Shown one piece after another: positions 27,675 to 36,679 of a stretch of 54,118 bases of DNA (position 1 is its first letter; each line of letters starts with the position of its first letter). Under the pieces are notes generated by a model. The model was not told the origin of the DNA and did not search any database. It saw only the letters and a program-made list of their open reading frames with translations. Where the stretch lies: positions 1-54,118 of the forward strand of contig JAHEZD010000037.1 in the NCBI GenBank assembly GCA_023251255.1. Reading direction: 5' to 3'. The translations under genes were made by a program, and so were the position numbers. The DNA comes from Chitinophagaceae bacterium. GTDB taxonomy: Bacteria; Bacteroidota; Bacteroidia; Chitinophagales; Chitinophagaceae.

Positions 27675-28540
27675 TAACCCAAGTTTCCTTGTTTAAATGA
27701 TTGTTTTCAATTGATACGCCATAATAAGGAGCAATAGTTTTATCAAGAAGCCTGCTGCTGTTACCGCATGAATGAATTGCGGTGTTAGTTCTACGATTTC
27801 GCTTATGCTCGTTTCCACCTTTTTTCTCATTGCCGTCTTTAGGAATGCCTGCCATGGCTTATCCGGTTTCAGGCTGTTGGCCTTGCGGCTTATTTTCAAG
27901 TCAACCAGTTCCGTTTCCCTAAACGGTTTCTCCAGTTCATATTCTGTGTATGCACTGTCCCCATATAAGGAACTTTCCGGTGGCAATTCCAAGTTCATTT
28001 TCCTTAAGCCCTCAATATCGTGTTCGCTTCCCGGAACAAAACACAACTCTATGGGTACCCCTTCCTTAGTAACCAGTAAATGCACTTTGACCCAAAAAAA
28101 ATACCTCTTTGTTTGCATTGTATCCCCGCCACTGCTCGCCCCTGAAAAGCTTGCAACGGCTGATGCGTATATTGTGGCAGGCTTTTATGGGAAAAGAATC
28201 AATGATGCACTCCATCTGCGCACAAACGTATTTGAACACCCGCCCCACTTCCAGAAACATCCACAACAGTAAGGGGGCCACCTTGTGCGACTTCGTGCAG
28301 TTGATTGAACTGCTTTGGCTACCCTTGAAAAAAAGAGCCGAAACAATAGCGGTCACCATCACCTCATTATCACTTACTTTCCTTTCGCCAGGTTCAGAAT
28401 GACATATCCCTTTCAGGACATCATCCACTAAACAATAGATTCTGATAACTTTGTTCAAGAGCATTTGATTGGTCGATTTGGTTCGCAGAACAAAATTACC
28501 AACTCAAATGCTCTTGCTTTATAGTAGGAAACTTGGGTTA
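27675..28540 (-). mobile_element. Degenerate IS982-family insertion sequence
   Basis: Terminal inverted repeats of 15 bp at 27675-27689 and 28526-28540 (TAACCCAAGTTTCCT and its complement) bound about 866 bp, on the short side for IS982. The flanks show no clear target-site duplication. The transposase inside is frameshifted and shortened. The element separates rfaD from the exosortase end of the polysaccharide locus. Confidence 0.8.
27693..28464 (-). pseudogene. Broken IS982-type transposase
   Basis: Two overlapping minus-strand frames together cover a DDE transposase of the IS982 family. The N-part (28464 to about 28100) carries IYCLVDDVLK and SFPIKACHNIRISRCKLF, with the first Asp of the triad in IIDSFP. 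The C-part (about 28118 to 27693) carries YFFWVKVHLLVTKEG, the second Asp in YGDSAYTEYE and a later helical end. The frames meet near an eight-base A-run at 28094-28101, but the frame change must occur just upstream of it, at the Asn-Lys/Lys-Arg codons. The N-part between ALFFKG and WMFLEVG also looks shortened and frame-mixed. The element is probably dead. Confidence 0.8.
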
Positions 28541-28591
28541 GTTATATAAGCCACAAGTCGCATGAGTTAAACTTTTCCTTATACGAAAATT

Positions 28592-29023
28592 TCAGTTTCT
28601 TTTCTGAGTAAAGAATTTTGAAAAGAACCATAAAACCAAATAAGGAAGTGGGGTCAAAAAAAAATCCCGTACATTCCCAAAAGCAATTCGACTACCTAAG
28701 CTAAGATTAAATAAGAAATAATCTACAAGACCCAATAGTACTAACATAACCAATAGAAGGGAGTACATTAAAATCCAAATTGTTTTAACCCATGCAATCG
28801 AATAGTTTAGCCATCCTATATAGCCGATAATGGCAATGAAAACGATAAATAAAAACTGATATATATGGCTTCTACTCCTAGACATTACATGATAGTCTTT
28901 ATTATCAAAGAGATAATGCCAAACAAACCAAGCTGTAATTGCAATTAAGAAAAAAGAAATAAAAGTAACTATGTTTCTAGATTTTCTCAATATTAATGTC
29001 TTTACAATACCATACCCAACCAA
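28592..29023 (-). CDS. Exosortase-associated membrane protein
   Basis: 143 residues with four hydrophobic helices and short basic loops (MVGYGIVKTLILRKSRNIV ... SLGSRIAFGNVRDFFLTPLP). No enzymatic motif. Small membrane proteins of this size directly follow exosortases of the XrtF and XrtX types in Bacteroidota, and this gene overlaps the exosortase gene end by 47 bp, so it is probably its dedicated partner. The start is not certain; an internal start would remove the overlap. The broken IS begins about 50 bp downstream. Confidence 0.65.
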   Translation of the reverse strand: MVGYGIVKTLILRKSRNIVTFISFFLIAITAWFVWHYLFDNKDYHVMSRSRSHIYQFLFIVFIAIIGYIGWLNYSIAWVKTIWILMYSLLLVMLVLLGLVDYFLFNLSLGSRIAFGNVRDFFLTPLPYLVLWFFSKFFTQKRN

Positions 29024-29582
29024 AAAAAATGAGTAAATACATTATTAACTTAAACAAATAATGATGAGCCATATCTGCCAACTGCAAATGGCCAGATAGG
29101 TTAATTGAGGAAATAAAAATACACCTCAGGAGATTACAAACGAAAATTACAAAAATTCCTATTAAAGAAAAACACAGAACCCTCTTAATCTTAAGAGGAA
29201 AACAAAATAGAAACGCAGTATATAAAATTATCAGTTCCAAAGCATCGCAAGCATTGGATATACCAATCACTTTCTTGTTGTTTCGAAGAATGATTGATTT
29301 GGAAATTATAGAGTATTGGGATAATTGCTCTGAAGGGTAATGAATTACAGAATAAACACCATCATTTCTTGAATTACTCAAAAAAATACTTGTAAGTAAG
29401 GAAGTAGTCTCAGTTAGCCATTTGTCTGGCTGTTGTATAGGGATTAGGATGGATTGATACAATAACTTCCAAGCAATAAACAATATAAAAGCTTTTACAC
29501 CGAATTTCTTTATTCCGTCAGGAATTGACTTTATCTTGTTACGTATTAAACGCAAAACTCGGTTTATATAAATACTTTTCAC
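28977..29582 (-). CDS. Exosortase-family transpeptidase
   Basis: The 201-residue protein has about six membrane helices. It carries the exosortase/archaeosortase triad in the right order: Cys112 in ISNACDALELIILY, Arg153 in FVCNLLRCIFIS, and the His pair 173-174 in DMAHHYLFK. The block A-C-D/S-x-L-E and N-x-x-R are the family signature. The enzyme is expected to cut C-terminal sorting tails in the inner membrane and pass the protein to an anchor. Its short length fits XrtF/XrtX-like forms rather than the 8-helix EpsH type. It ends the polysaccharide locus, as exosortases often do. The likely substrate class here is PID-CTERM (1260-1454), which is inference. Confidence 0.85.
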   Translation of the reverse strand: MKSIYINRVLRLIRNKIKSIPDGIKKFGVKAFILFIAWKLLYQSILIPIQQPDKWLTETTSLLTSIFLSNSRNDGVYSVIHYPSEQLSQYSIISKSIILRNNKKVIGISNACDALELIILYTAFLFCFPLKIKRVLCFSLIGIFVIFVCNLLRCIFISSINLSGHLQLADMAHHYLFKLIMYLLIFFGWVWYCKDINIEKI

Positions 29583-29655
29583 TCTAAAAGATACTTGCTC
29601 CCAATTTTATGCTTTCATCGAAATAATTGTTAACTAAATAAGGAAATGGTAGTAT

Positions 29656-30387
29656 TTAATGTGCGTTTGTTTTACGATGAACCATTTGCAAAACAGTTTG
29701 ATACATTATATATACATCGAATCCCACAGACCAGTTCTGAATATAAGCTAAATCCAAACTTACTCTCATTTTTGTTCTTTTTTTGTTTAGCTCTTCATTG
29801 AGTACATCTCCTCTATATCCTTTAATCTGTGCAAGCCCAGTTATCCCTGGCTTAACAAGCAGCCTCAAACTTATATTCTCAATGTATTTCGAATATTCAT
29901 TGTGAAAAGCAATAGGGTGTGGCCTAGGACCAATAATAGACATTTCGCCAATCAGCACATTAATTATTTGAGGAAGTTCATCTAAATTAGATTTGCGAAG
30001 AAATTTACCAACTTTAGTAACCCGGATATCATTTTTTTCGGTAGGTGTATACTTATTTTGGGACATCACACGCATTGTCCGAAATTTATAACAATTGAAT
30101 ATATTGCCATTGATACCTATCCTCCTTTGTCTAAATAATACAGGACCTCTTGAACTTAGCTTAATGCATAAAGCAATTAACGGGTATAACCAGCTTACAA
30201 GCAAAACCAGCACTAAGAGTGACACAACAATATCAAATCCCCTTTTCAGGAAATTGGCCCTAATAAATATCGCTTTTGCCTCCAAAGATGTAATCCGATC
30301 TCCTAAGGCATCTGCATCTTCCCTCGCCACGTTTAAGAATGTTTTCATTTGCGGATGAGATAAACGTAGAGTGTTTCTTTCTTTCAT
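29656..30387 (-). CDS. Initiating phosphosugar transferase (bacterial sugar transferase)
   Basis: A 243-residue monotopic phosphoglycosyl transferase that starts the repeat unit by moving a sugar-phosphate from a nucleotide sugar to undecaprenyl phosphate. Motifs: a basic stretch before the single membrane hairpin (FLKRGFDIVVSLLVLVLLV), the G-P-V-L-F-R-Q-R-R-I-G segment, NCYKFRTM, the D-E-L-P-Q block (SNLDELPQIINVLIGEMSII), GPRPHPIAF, and the KPGITGLAQIKGYRG block. It lacks the extra N-terminal helices of WcaJ. The start chosen includes about 45 residues before the core. The exosortase gene is 73 bp downstream. Confidence 0.92.
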   Translation of the reverse strand: MKERNTLRLSHPQMKTFLNVAREDADALGDRITSLEAKAIFIRANFLKRGFDIVVSLLVLVLLVSWLYPLIALCIKLSSRGPVLFRQRRIGINGNIFNCYKFRTMRVMSQNKYTPTEKNDIRVTKVGKFLRKSNLDELPQIINVLIGEMSIIGPRPHPIAFHNEYSKYIENISLRLLVKPGITGLAQIKGYRGDVLNEELNKKRTKMRVSLDLAYIQNWSVGFDVYIMYQTVLQMVHRKTNAH

Positions 30388-30490
30388 ACTTTATTTTAAA
30401 TATTAACTCAATGGCAAACGAATTATCGTAAAGTTATTTATAAAACCATTCGATAACAACTTTTTACAGTACTTTTCTTGATATTAGAAA

Positions 30491-31414
30491 TTATTCAAAA
30501 TAATGCGGAATTGTTGTAATTTTTTTTCGTACATAGATTGGAATCTTATTGCCAAGATTTCCGCAATAAAATCCTAGATATTTAACGAAAGACTGAAGTA
30601 TAATACTCGGAATTGCAAGGGGTTGCCCTTTTGATGCTCTTTTTAGCAACCCCATAATCATTTTTCTGCCACGTTCCTCATTGGACGCAATAATAATTTC
30701 TTTTAACCAATTAGCATTCTCATATCTTGAGTAACCAGCATCATAATACCGTTTAAATTCTTGTTTAAAGGTATACTTATGGGAATGCTTAACAACAGAT
30801 TTACTTACATAAGCTATTTTATGCCCTTTGCTAAGAAGCTTAACCACTGCGAAATAATCTTCATGGGTAATACATTTTTGGAATCCCCCAATTTCGTTTA
30901 ATGCTGTATTTGAATAAGCGGAACAGCTATCTGAGCAAAAGAAAGTGTATACGCCATAGGTGTTGATGTCATTAATACTACGAAGTTCGTTAACAGCAGG
31001 ATAATTAAATTCCCTTGGGTATGACTCACTTAAACCAGCTCCATCATGCGGAACTTGCCTAGCGTAGGCTACTTGAGCATCTCCATTCCTTATTGGTTCA
31101 ATTAATTTTTCGAGAAAATTGCAATTGGCTGGAATAATGTCCTGGGTAAGCATGACAATAATGTCCGTATCCAAAATCATCCTCCCTTTTTCTCGCGTAA
31201 GCCCATGGTTAAATTCACTTTTATCGATTACAATTATATCAACATTGAACCCTTTTGCAACTTCCACAGTTTTATCGGAAGAAGAAGAATCAATTATTAA
31301 ACATTTAAACTCAACGGTAGATTTAAAAAGTATAGGCAGAAGAACAAGTAAATCCTTCTCCGCATTTAAAGTTGGAATTACAATTCCAACCGATGCATCC
31401 TGCTTCCCTTTCAT
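30491..31414 (-). CDS. Family 2 glycosyltransferase (rhamnosyltransferase-like)
   Basis: The 307-residue GT-A fold enzyme shows the nucleotide-binding GIVIPTLNAEKDL, the IIDSSSSDKTVEVAKGF segment, the F-N-H-G-L-T-R motif seen in rhamnosyltransferase-like GT2 proteins, and MLTQDIIPAN at the acidic metal site. The later ITHEDYFAVVKLLSKGHKIA supplies a candidate catalytic base. It adds one sugar to the lipid-linked repeat unit. It lies 11 bp downstream of the GT9 gene. Confidence 0.85.
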   Translation of the reverse strand: MKGKQDASVGIVIPTLNAEKDLLVLLPILFKSTVEFKCLIIDSSSSDKTVEVAKGFNVDIIVIDKSEFNHGLTREKGRMILDTDIIVMLTQDIIPANCNFLEKLIEPIRNGDAQVAYARQVPHDGAGLSESYPREFNYPAVNELRSINDINTYGVYTFFCSDSCSAYSNTALNEIGGFQKCITHEDYFAVVKLLSKGHKIAYVSKSVVKHSHKYTFKQEFKRYYDAGYSRYENANWLKEIIIASNEERGRKMIMGLLKRASKGQPLAIPSIILQSFVKYLGFYCGNLGNKIPIYVRKKITTIPHYFE

Positions 31415-31425
31415 GCAGCGCTTGT

Positions 31426-32655
31426 TTATATAAGTAATTTAAAATATTTTTTATCATGTAATTCAGTGATAATTTTCTGAACTAAAGGTAATTCTATGTC
31501 CTTTACACATTTTATTTCCCAAGAGGTTCCCTTACATTCCCTATTATCAAAAAAAGGCAAGCAAGGTGCACATTTTAAAGGCAGCCTAATTAAAGTAGTG
31601 TTATCAGAGATAGGCATATAATCAATGTAACTAGCATATCCCCAGATAATAAACGTTTTAACGTTCAAAAATGAAGCTATGTGTGCAATTCCACTATCAT
31701 TACCCACATATATACTTGCGTTTTTTATTACACTTATTAATTCAGGAATAGTAGTTTTCCCATAAAGGTCTTTATACCCCTTTTGTTGCTGTATAGAATC
31801 AAATGATGAATCTTTTTCCTGAAGCATCCCAACAAATATTATTTCATAGTCATAAACATCAACAAGCCATTGGGCCAATTGATAAAACCGATAAATGTCC
31901 CACCGTTTATTAATCCATTTGCTTTCTGTTATATCAGATCCACCACCAGTATGTATAACACAGTATTTTTTTCCACTCCAACTTTTTGTATAATTAGCAA
32001 TGTTGCTATTTATAGTAGACGTGAGCTGTTCTAGCGGTTGTATTCGGTTAAAAGCTTTAAAAAAACCTCTCCACGTTTCAGTTATGTGTTCTACAAGATT
32101 ACCTGGATCGTGAATAATACAATCGAAGAAAAAACCCCTTTCATTAGTATTGAGACCGATTGACAAATCATTCCTTATAAAGGAGCTGACCAAGCATGTT
32201 TTATATACACCCAAAATCGAATCCATTCTATTTAAGGAAATAAGCACTTTGGTGCCTTTACTGTTTTTTGTATGTCTATATACACTAGCGTGTTCTTTTA
32301 AGAATAGCTTAATTGCTTTTAAAGAAAAAAGCCTACTTAGCTTTCTTATAGTAAAAATTGTACTGGGAAATAAAAAGTCAATTTCTTTTATGCACTTTAA
32401 AAAGCCTATCGCACCAGGGATACTTACAAATGTAATTTTAGAGTTTGGAAACCTATTTTTCAATCCTCCTATAAAATAGGTTGATAAAACACAATCACCT
32501 AGCGCTCCAGTATAAAAAATTATGAAATGAAAATCGTTATTCTTCAAAGAAAAATCATTCGGTAGTTGTCCTTGTTTCTTCTTGTAAAGAAACTTGATTG
32601 GCAATAAAAGCAATTTTTCAAACTTATATTTCTTTATGTATGGCTGTTTCTCCAT
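31426..32655 (-). CDS. Family 9 glycosyltransferase (heptosyltransferase-like)
   Basis: 409 residues, GT-B fold. The N-terminal glycine loop YTGALGDCVLSTYFIGGL and the C-terminal HTGGGSDITESKWINKRW followed by VGNDSGIAHIASFLNVKTF are the marks of GT9. GT9 enzymes use ADP-heptose or related donors, so the heptose from rfaD at 26466-27464 is a possible donor, but substrate is not provable here. It lies 7 bp downstream of the Wzy-like gene. Confidence 0.85.
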   Translation of the reverse strand: MEKQPYIKKYKFEKLLLLPIKFLYKKKQGQLPNDFSLKNNDFHFIIFYTGALGDCVLSTYFIGGLKNRFPNSKITFVSIPGAIGFLKCIKEIDFLFPSTIFTIRKLSRLFSLKAIKLFLKEHASVYRHTKNSKGTKVLISLNRMDSILGVYKTCLVSSFIRNDLSIGLNTNERGFFFDCIIHDPGNLVEHITETWRGFFKAFNRIQPLEQLTSTINSNIANYTKSWSGKKYCVIHTGGGSDITESKWINKRWDIYRFYQLAQWLVDVYDYEIIFVGMLQEKDSSFDSIQQQKGYKDLYGKTTIPELISVIKNASIYVGNDSGIAHIASFLNVKTFIIWGYASYIDYMPISDNTTLIRLPLKCAPCLPFFDNRECKGTSWEIKCVKDIELPLVQKIITELHDKKYFKLLI

Positions 32656-32662
32656 TCTACTA

Positions 32663-33913
32663 TTAAATATTTTGCAATTCCTTACGGTTGCTTGATCTAA
32701 CTTTTCTCTTTACTGGAGCAAACAATATTGATATAAAGCCAATATTTGCCAATCCCATAACAACAGGATTAATTGCTCCCCCTATGCCTAAAATACCACC
32801 AAATCCAATGGCAATAAGCAGCATAAAATTTTTTACACTTCTATTCTTAATAACTCGCAATTCAAATCTCCCTAAAAAATACCCGATAAAGGCTTGTTCA
32901 ATAATAATTTGAACAATCCCGAATAAACCAAAATCAGCAAATGCTTGGCCAAAGGGGCCGAATGAGGGTGCTCCAGTATTCATGAGTGTCTTTTCAGGAA
33001 ACACTTGGTAAGCAAGATATAGCGAGCCGAAATATTCGGGTTTGCTACCCCAAATAGCTCTCGGAATAAACGGGTACAAACTATCTTCTAACAAGATTTT
33101 GCCCCCCAAATGACCACGTGGAAAATAGCTGTTAAAATTTATAACTAACTCATTAAAAAATGATTGATATTCATTTCCGAAACTTAAGCCCATTTGTACA
33201 ATTTCCAGGGAATCAAGCCCATATGTAGTAAACCAAAAAAGGACGAAACCGATAATGGGTGTAATAATAATAAGCAATAGCAGGTAAATTGGCTTTTTAT
33301 ATTTATACCTGTTTTTATGAATAAATAAAAAATAAATCAAAAATTGAAAAAGTATAATTAAAATCCTGCTTTTACTTCCATAAGGCAAGACGAATAAAAT
33401 ACAAATAAATAAATGAAACAGTGGTCGCTTAAAAATAAACATCCCAATAATGACATAAATATTCAAAAAAGTGGCAGCTACATAATAAATTTGACCAGAA
33501 CCTTGCCGGTTCTGCATATAAATTTCGGCACGTGAGTTAATAAAAGAACTGGCAAATCCATAACTTAAAACATTATACAATACGAAAAGTGTATTTATGG
33601 CTAATGAAATAAACAAAAGCACCTTTAAATAAGAGCCGTTGCTATTATCCTCCTCCTCTTGCTTCTGTTGCGCCTCTTTTTTTCTGCCTCGTAAATACAT
33701 AATAAAGAAAACTAACAGAGCTATGATATTAAAAACTGTTGCAACGGCAGAAATCTCTAAATCAACAGTAAAAAAAGTTCCTATCAATGGCATTAAAAAA
33801 GTAGTTGCTATATTAACGATATTCGCAAGTATAAAAGCATTATATTTTTCTTTGGTATAAAATATAGAAAACAAAACCAATGTTATTGCAAACAAAAAAG
33901 AAATTAAATACAA
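32663..33913 (-). CDS. Wzy-like oligosaccharide repeat-unit polymerase
   Basis: 416 residues and about 11 membrane helices, with one larger periplasmic loop (about 240-310: QSFFNELVINFNSYFPRGHL, then SLYPFIPRAIWGSKPEYFGS). This is the typical arrangement of O-antigen polymerases, which show little sequence conservation. The W-G-S-K-P type loop and the later GAPSFGPFGQAFADFGLFG are of the kind seen in oligosaccharide repeat-unit polymerases. It joins repeat units on the periplasmic side. Location between GT9 and GT4 genes, with the flippase upstream, supports the call. Confidence 0.8.
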   Translation of the reverse strand: MYLISFLFAITLVLFSIFYTKEKYNAFILANIVNIATTFLMPLIGTFFTVDLEISAVATVFNIIALLVFFIMYLRGRKKEAQQKQEEEDNSNGSYLKVLLFISLAINTLFVLYNVLSYGFASSFINSRAEIYMQNRQGSGQIYYVAATFLNIYVIIGMFIFKRPLFHLFICILFVLPYGSKSRILIILFQFLIYFLFIHKNRYKYKKPIYLLLLIIITPIIGFVLFWFTTYGLDSLEIVQMGLSFGNEYQSFFNELVINFNSYFPRGHLGGKILLEDSLYPFIPRAIWGSKPEYFGSLYLAYQVFPEKTLMNTGAPSFGPFGQAFADFGLFGIVQIIIEQAFIGYFLGRFELRVIKNRSVKNFMLLIAIGFGGILGIGGAINPVVMGLANIGFISILFAPVKRKVRSSNRKELQNI

Positions 33914-33917
33914 GTAT

Positions 33918-35090
33918 TTAAAGTTTATTCAAAATTAAATTATAATTATTCTTCATTTTATCTATAGAAAATTTTTCAATCGCCTTCTTCCTAGCCCTGA
34001 TTTGCATTTGTTTTAGAATCAGGTAATCCTCCCTAATAATATAGTCAATCTTCCGATACAAATCATTCTCGTCACCAGCCTTAAATAGAAAGCCATCGTC
34101 ATTATCTGAAACTATTTCTGGAGAGCCGCCGGTATCAGAAGCCAAAACAATCCTTTCACATGCCATTGCTTCATAAATAGTTGTTCCTAGTGGCTCACTC
34201 AATAACGGAAGGCTACAATTAACAACAATATCCAACCCACAATACGCTTCGACAATGTTGTCTGTATGAGACTTTAATTGGATCTTAGTATTCCCAAATT
34301 TTTCAATTTCTTTAGAGATTAATTCCTGAAATTTTTTCTCGGAAGAATTGAATCTACCAATAATTAACAGCTTAAGGCCAATATGTTTTTTAGACAATTC
34401 GAAAAATTGGTTTATCAATAAATGATGGCCCTTCCGTTCACTTATCAATCCAATTATACCTATTGCTATTTCCTTATCAAGTATATTATTCGAAATCCGA
34501 AAATTTCTACGCTTATTTAGATCAAATGCAAAAACAGAAGAATCGAGACCATTGTACAATACTTCTATTCTATCAGCATAACTTTTGGGAAATTTATTTT
34601 TTACTGCTTGAGAAACTACAATTGTTCTATTAAAAAAACGAACACAAGTTCTGGCAAGAAATTCGCTTTGCTTACCATTAGGATATGATAGATCATGATT
34701 TGACCAAATGCATTTTAACTTTGGAGAGAAAAGAAACCTAGTTATTCGTAGTGGCAAAATATAAAAAGCAGCTCCGAGATTATTGCCATGGATAATTTGA
34801 ATTCTGTTTTGTGCTAAAATTTTTACTACTCTGTAATTTATACGACTAATTTTTCTAAGGACAATTAATAATAAGATCAATTTGGAATATCGAACATTGT
34901 TCCTATCAAGAGAAGTTAAAGCATTCTCTTCAACAACGACTATTCCCTTCATTTTAAGTCGGTCCGCAAACTCGCCAGGTGGACATAAACAAATTGCATT
35001 AACTTCTTCATTTTTTAAAATTAAACGCTCCATCACTATTTCTGCACCCGAAAAATTGGTGGAACAAAATACATACAATACATTTATCAT
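33918..35090 (-). CDS. Family 4 glycosyltransferase
   Basis: The 390-residue GT-B enzyme has an N-terminal domain (CSTNFSGAEIVMERLILKN) and a C-terminal Rossmann domain with the E-x7-E motif region, LSEPLGTTIYEAMACERIVLASDTGG. The middle contains NGLDSSVFAFDL and ISERKGHHLLINQFFELSK, usual for GT4. It is a retaining transferase acting at the cytoplasmic side of the inner membrane. The donor is unknown. It lies 4 bp from the polymerase gene. Confidence 0.88.
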   Translation of the reverse strand: MINVLYVFCSTNFSGAEIVMERLILKNEEVNAICLCPPGEFADRLKMKGIVVVEENALTSLDRNNVRYSKLILLLIVLRKISRINYRVVKILAQNRIQIIHGNNLGAAFYILPLRITRFLFSPKLKCIWSNHDLSYPNGKQSEFLARTCVRFFNRTIVVSQAVKNKFPKSYADRIEVLYNGLDSSVFAFDLNKRRNFRISNNILDKEIAIGIIGLISERKGHHLLINQFFELSKKHIGLKLLIIGRFNSSEKKFQELISKEIEKFGNTKIQLKSHTDNIVEAYCGLDIVVNCSLPLLSEPLGTTIYEAMACERIVLASDTGGSPEIVSDNDDGFLFKAGDENDLYRKIDYIIREDYLILKQMQIRARKKAIEKFSIDKMKNNYNLILNKL

Positions 35091-35096
35091 CTATAA

Positions 35097-35702
35097 TTAT
35101 GGCCTTTTTTTTATGCACTTAGCGGGATTACCCGCCACAATACTATATTGCTCAACATTTTTAGTGACTATAGCACCTGCAGCTATTATCGCGCCATTAC
35201 CAATCGACACGCCTGGCAAAATAACAGCGCCACAGCCTATCCAAACATCATTTCCTATTGAAACACCAAGTTTTGTACTGTCCCACCTTTGCTCCATAAT
35301 AGGCATTTCACTACTGATTGAATGATTGGTCCCGATAATGTTCACATGTTGGGATATCAAACATTTTTCACCAATAGTAATTATGGAACCCGAAGTTCTA
35401 ATGTTATTCATTTCCCCAATATAGCTATTTTTTCCTATGACTAATTTTGATCTTTGGTTTGAGTTATTTTGTTCATTCGTACAAATTATTGTTGTATTTG
35501 CTCCTATACTAACTGATTCACCAATGGAAATGCTAGTTAATTCTTCATATAAAATAATTGCACTTGGATGTATCCTGCAAGAAAATCTTGCTTCCAATAA
35601 AGAAATCTTAATAATTGATTTTAGCAAACCAAATCCAGATAAGCATATCCTTATAGGGATAGATATGTAACCCAACTTATTTAAGATGTTTCGAAGTTTA
35701 CT
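35097..35702 (-). CDS. Hexapeptide-repeat acyltransferase
   Basis: 201 residues from ATG 35702 ([20 protein letters not shown]). This start removes an 18-bp overlap with the next gene and a run of heptamer repeats that the longer reading would translate. The body is a left-handed beta-helix with repeated I-G-x-x-x-x-I hexapeptides ([34 protein letters not shown]). The catalytic-type His lies in [14 protein letters not shown], and the closing segment [20 protein letters not shown] is typical of serine/xenobiotic acetyltransferases. It likely acetylates a sugar of the repeat unit. Confidence 0.85.
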   Translation of the reverse strand, partial: SKLRNILNKLGYISIPIRICLSGFGLLKSIIKISLLEARFSCRIHPSAIILYEELTSISIGESVSIGANTTIICTNEQNNSNQRSKLVIGKNSYIGEMNNIRTSGSIITIGEKCLISQHVNIIGTNHSISSEMPIMEQRWDSTKLGVSIGNDVWIGCGAVILPGVSIGNGAIIAAGAIVTKNVEQYSIVAGNPAKCIKKRP

Positions 35703-35703
35703 C

Positions 35704-35724
35704 ATTGTGCATTGTGCATTGTGC
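35704..35724 (-). repeat. Three 7-bp tandem repeats at an acyltransferase start
   Basis: ATTGTGC occurs three times head to tail. On the minus strand each copy offers an ATG (GCACAAT units), and the array directly precedes the chosen start codon at 35702. The three units make 21 bp, so the outer ATG is in frame with the inner one. Confidence 0.7.
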
Positions 35725-35746
35725 ATTAAACTAAAAGTTCTCGAGC

Positions 35747-36673
35747 TTAATAATTCCTCATACACACATACTTGACGGAATATCTTATTATCCTTAAAAA
35801 AGGATTTAAAACCAATTTAGCAAGAGGGTTATTAAATAGGTTAAAATAATTTTCTATCTCTTTTGAAGCAAACTTAATATCCAAATTGCCTTTTCTGTTA
35901 TAAAAATGATGATAATAACTATACAAATTGTATAGTTCATTCATTGATAACAGTTTTATAAAAGAGTTTTTGAAACCAATTATTTTATTTCGGCTGAAAT
36001 AAGTTGGCTCTATAACAACTTCTTTTACATTCATAGTTGCAGAATCTTGTTCTTGTGAAACCCTATAGAAAGCCAAAATTGCATCTGTATATGCCAATGG
36101 TTTAATTTTGGACAATTCAAACCAAAACGTATAATCTGCTGCACCTAGCAAATGCTTTTGAAATTTTACTTCCTGCATTTGCTCCAAGTTGAAAATATTA
36201 CCAGGAAAATTAGCCGCATTACCAAATAAAAATATAAGTGGCCTTAATCTTTTATTTACTTTCACTTTACTTGGTCTCTCATAAATTCTTCTTGGGATAG
36301 AACCAGTTTCATTTTTAACTATAAATGCTACCTCGTTAGGACTCTCTTCAATTAGTTTAGAAACATTTTCTATATAGTAAGGTGATAGCGCATCATCTGA
36401 ATGCAGTATAGTTAACCACTGTGTATCACATAATGTTATACAATTATTCCAGTTATTAGCGTAGCCGATATTGTCTTTATTCTTAAAATATCTGACATAA
36501 TACAATCCTAGGCTATTAGTGAAATTTTCAAATCTATCATGGGTGGAACAGTTGTCAATTACAATTATATTGCACTTCTCCGTCTGATTTATTGCACTAT
36601 TAATTGCATCTTCAAAGAATTCGAATCGCTCATACACTGGAATCGCAATCGTTATATTTTTTCTAAAGACCAT
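35747..36673 (-). CDS. Family 2 glycosyltransferase
   Basis: The 308-residue GT-A enzyme begins [20 protein letters not shown], with [12 protein letters not shown] at the nucleotide site and the acidic [16 protein letters not shown] as the metal-binding motif. A helical C-terminal part has [20 protein letters not shown] (candidate acceptor site). The donor and acceptor are not known. It lies 6 bp after the flippase gene in the same transcript. Confidence 0.88.
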   Translation of the reverse strand: MVFRKNITIAIPVYERFEFFEDAINSAINQTEKCNIIVIDNCSTHDRFENFTNSLGLYYVRYFKNKDNIGYANNWNNCITLCDTQWLTILHSDDALSPYYIENVSKLIEESPNEVAFIVKNETGSIPRRIYERPSKVKVNKRLRPLIFLFGNAANFPGNIFNLEQMQEVKFQKHLLGAADYTFWFELSKIKPLAYTDAILAFYRVSQEQDSATMNVKEVVIEPTYFSRNKIIGFKNSFIKLLSMNELYNLYSYYHHFYNRKGNLDIKFASKEIENYFNLFNNPLAKLVLNPFLRIIRYSVKYVCMRNY

Positions 36674-36679
36674 ACCTAG

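Noticed and set aside
28094-28101. Programmed frameshifting in the IS transposase at the eight-base A-run
   Set aside because: The frame change needed to rejoin the motifs maps before the A-run, and the N-terminal part is also shortened, so decay explains it better.
27772-28402. Plus-strand ORFs of 166 and 97 codons within the insertion sequence
   Set aside because: They run antisense to the IS982-type transposase, whose motifs are read from the minus strand.
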